Shown here: in pieces, positions 12,809 through 13,145 of the stretch
Layout: every line of letters begins with the position of its first letter
Numbering within the stretch: the stretch's first letter is position 1
Assembly (NCBI GenBank): GCA_030743445.1
Contig: JASLSL010000182.1
Coordinates: 1 to 13,145, forward strand
Reading direction: 5' to 3'
Length of the DNA stretch: 13,145 nucleotides
From: Alphaproteobacteria bacterium
GTDB taxonomy: Bacteria > Pseudomonadota > Alphaproteobacteria > UBA8366
Notes under the pieces: generated by a model
What the model was told of the DNA's origin: nothing
The model's database searches: none
Seen by the model: the letters and a program-made list of their open reading frames with translations, nothing else
Made by a program: the position numbers and the translations under genes

Positions 12809-13145
12809 ATGAAAGTACACAACATGCTGAAGCAGAAGGGCGGCACGGTTGCGACCATCCAGCCGGACGCCCAGATTTCGGCCGCAGTGAAGTTGCTCGA
12901 AGCGAAGGGCATCGGTGCGCTGGTCGTGTCGGCCGATGGTAAGGCCGTCGACGGGATCATCTCGGAGCGGGACATCGTCCGGGCGCTGGCCGGACAGGGC
13001 GGAGACCTGTTGGCCATGCCGGTCGACACCATCATGACCGGCAACGTCGTGACCTGCACGCCCGAGGACAGCCTCAACCACATCATGGGCGAGATGACCC
13101 AGCGCCGGTTCCGTCACATGCCGGTCGTCGAGGATGGCGTCCTCT
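12809..13145 (+). CDS. CBS-domain protein, C-terminally cut by the window end
   Basis: The first 112 codons of a CBS-pair protein. The first CBS motif spans about residues 13-62: VATIQPDAQISAAVKLLEAK, then GIGALVVSADGKAVDGIISE and RDIVRAL. The second begins at about 72 with VDTIMTGNVVTCTPEDSLNH and continues RRFRHMPVVEDG before the sequence ends. CBS pairs (Bateman modules) bind adenosyl ligands such as AMP, ATP or S-adenosylmethionine and regulate partner proteins. A stand-alone pair of about 140-150 residues is common in alphaproteobacteria, so perhaps 30-35 residues are missing. GGGGAGG lies 8 bases before the ATG. It has its own candidate promoter and is probably not part of the SRPBCC unit. 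Confidence 0.92.
   Translation, partial: MKVHNMLKQKGGTVATIQPDAQISAAVKLLEAKGIGALVVSADGKAVDGIISERDIVRALAGQGGDLLAMPVDTIMTGNVVTCTPEDSLNHIMGEMTQRRFRHMPVVEDGVL

Overview
The window is about two-thirds G+C and densely coded. The high-GC codon use, ATGA-style operon overlaps, a TIGR01479-type mannose guanylyltransferase/isomerase and intergenic GTCATTCCCGG / CCCTCCC palindromic repeats suggest an alphaproteobacterium, perhaps of the Rhodospirillales. That assignment is inference; there is no rRNA or other marker gene. I see no tRNA, rRNA, CRISPR array, transposase or integrase.

Region 1 (1-6359, minus strand) is one tightly packed catabolic operon read from right to left. In transcription order it holds a split ADP-forming acyl-CoA synthetase (alpha, then beta), a MaoC-fold hydratase, an acyl-CoA dehydrogenase of the isovaleryl-CoA-dehydrogenase catalytic type, a second MaoC-fold hydratase, a CitE-like (HpcH/HpaI) lyase, an imidazolonepropionase-like amidohydrolase and the first 22 codons of an isochorismatase-fold amidase. 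Six of the seven junctions are overlaps or gaps of 11 bases or less. Together the genes read as a complete route: an amide or ester is hydrolysed, the acid is activated with CoA, the acyl-CoA is dehydrogenated and hydrated, and the hydroxyacyl-CoA is cleaved by the lyase. The substrate cannot be read from the sequence. The closest logic I know is the end of the ethylmalonyl-CoA pathway or the itaconate/leucine branch of mycobacteria.

Region 2 (6482-8411, plus strand) is divergent from the operon: a TauD/TfdA-type 2-oxoglutarate dioxygenase followed by a ketopantoate-reductase-like dehydrogenase. Both probably share the regulatory gap 6360-6481 with the operon. Region 3 (8412-9516) is a repeat-rich island around a single AhpD-like carboxymuconolactone decarboxylase family gene, with three different palindromic repeat types in the two gaps.

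Region 4 (9517-11976) is a divergent pair: a bifunctional mannose-1-phosphate guanylyltransferase / mannose-6-phosphate isomerase (minus) for GDP-mannose and polysaccharide supply, and a ribokinase-like PfkB sugar kinase (plus). Region 5 (12056-13145, plus) has a SRPBCC/Bet v1-like protein, a 66-residue two-helix membrane protein and the start of a CBS-domain protein that runs off the window.
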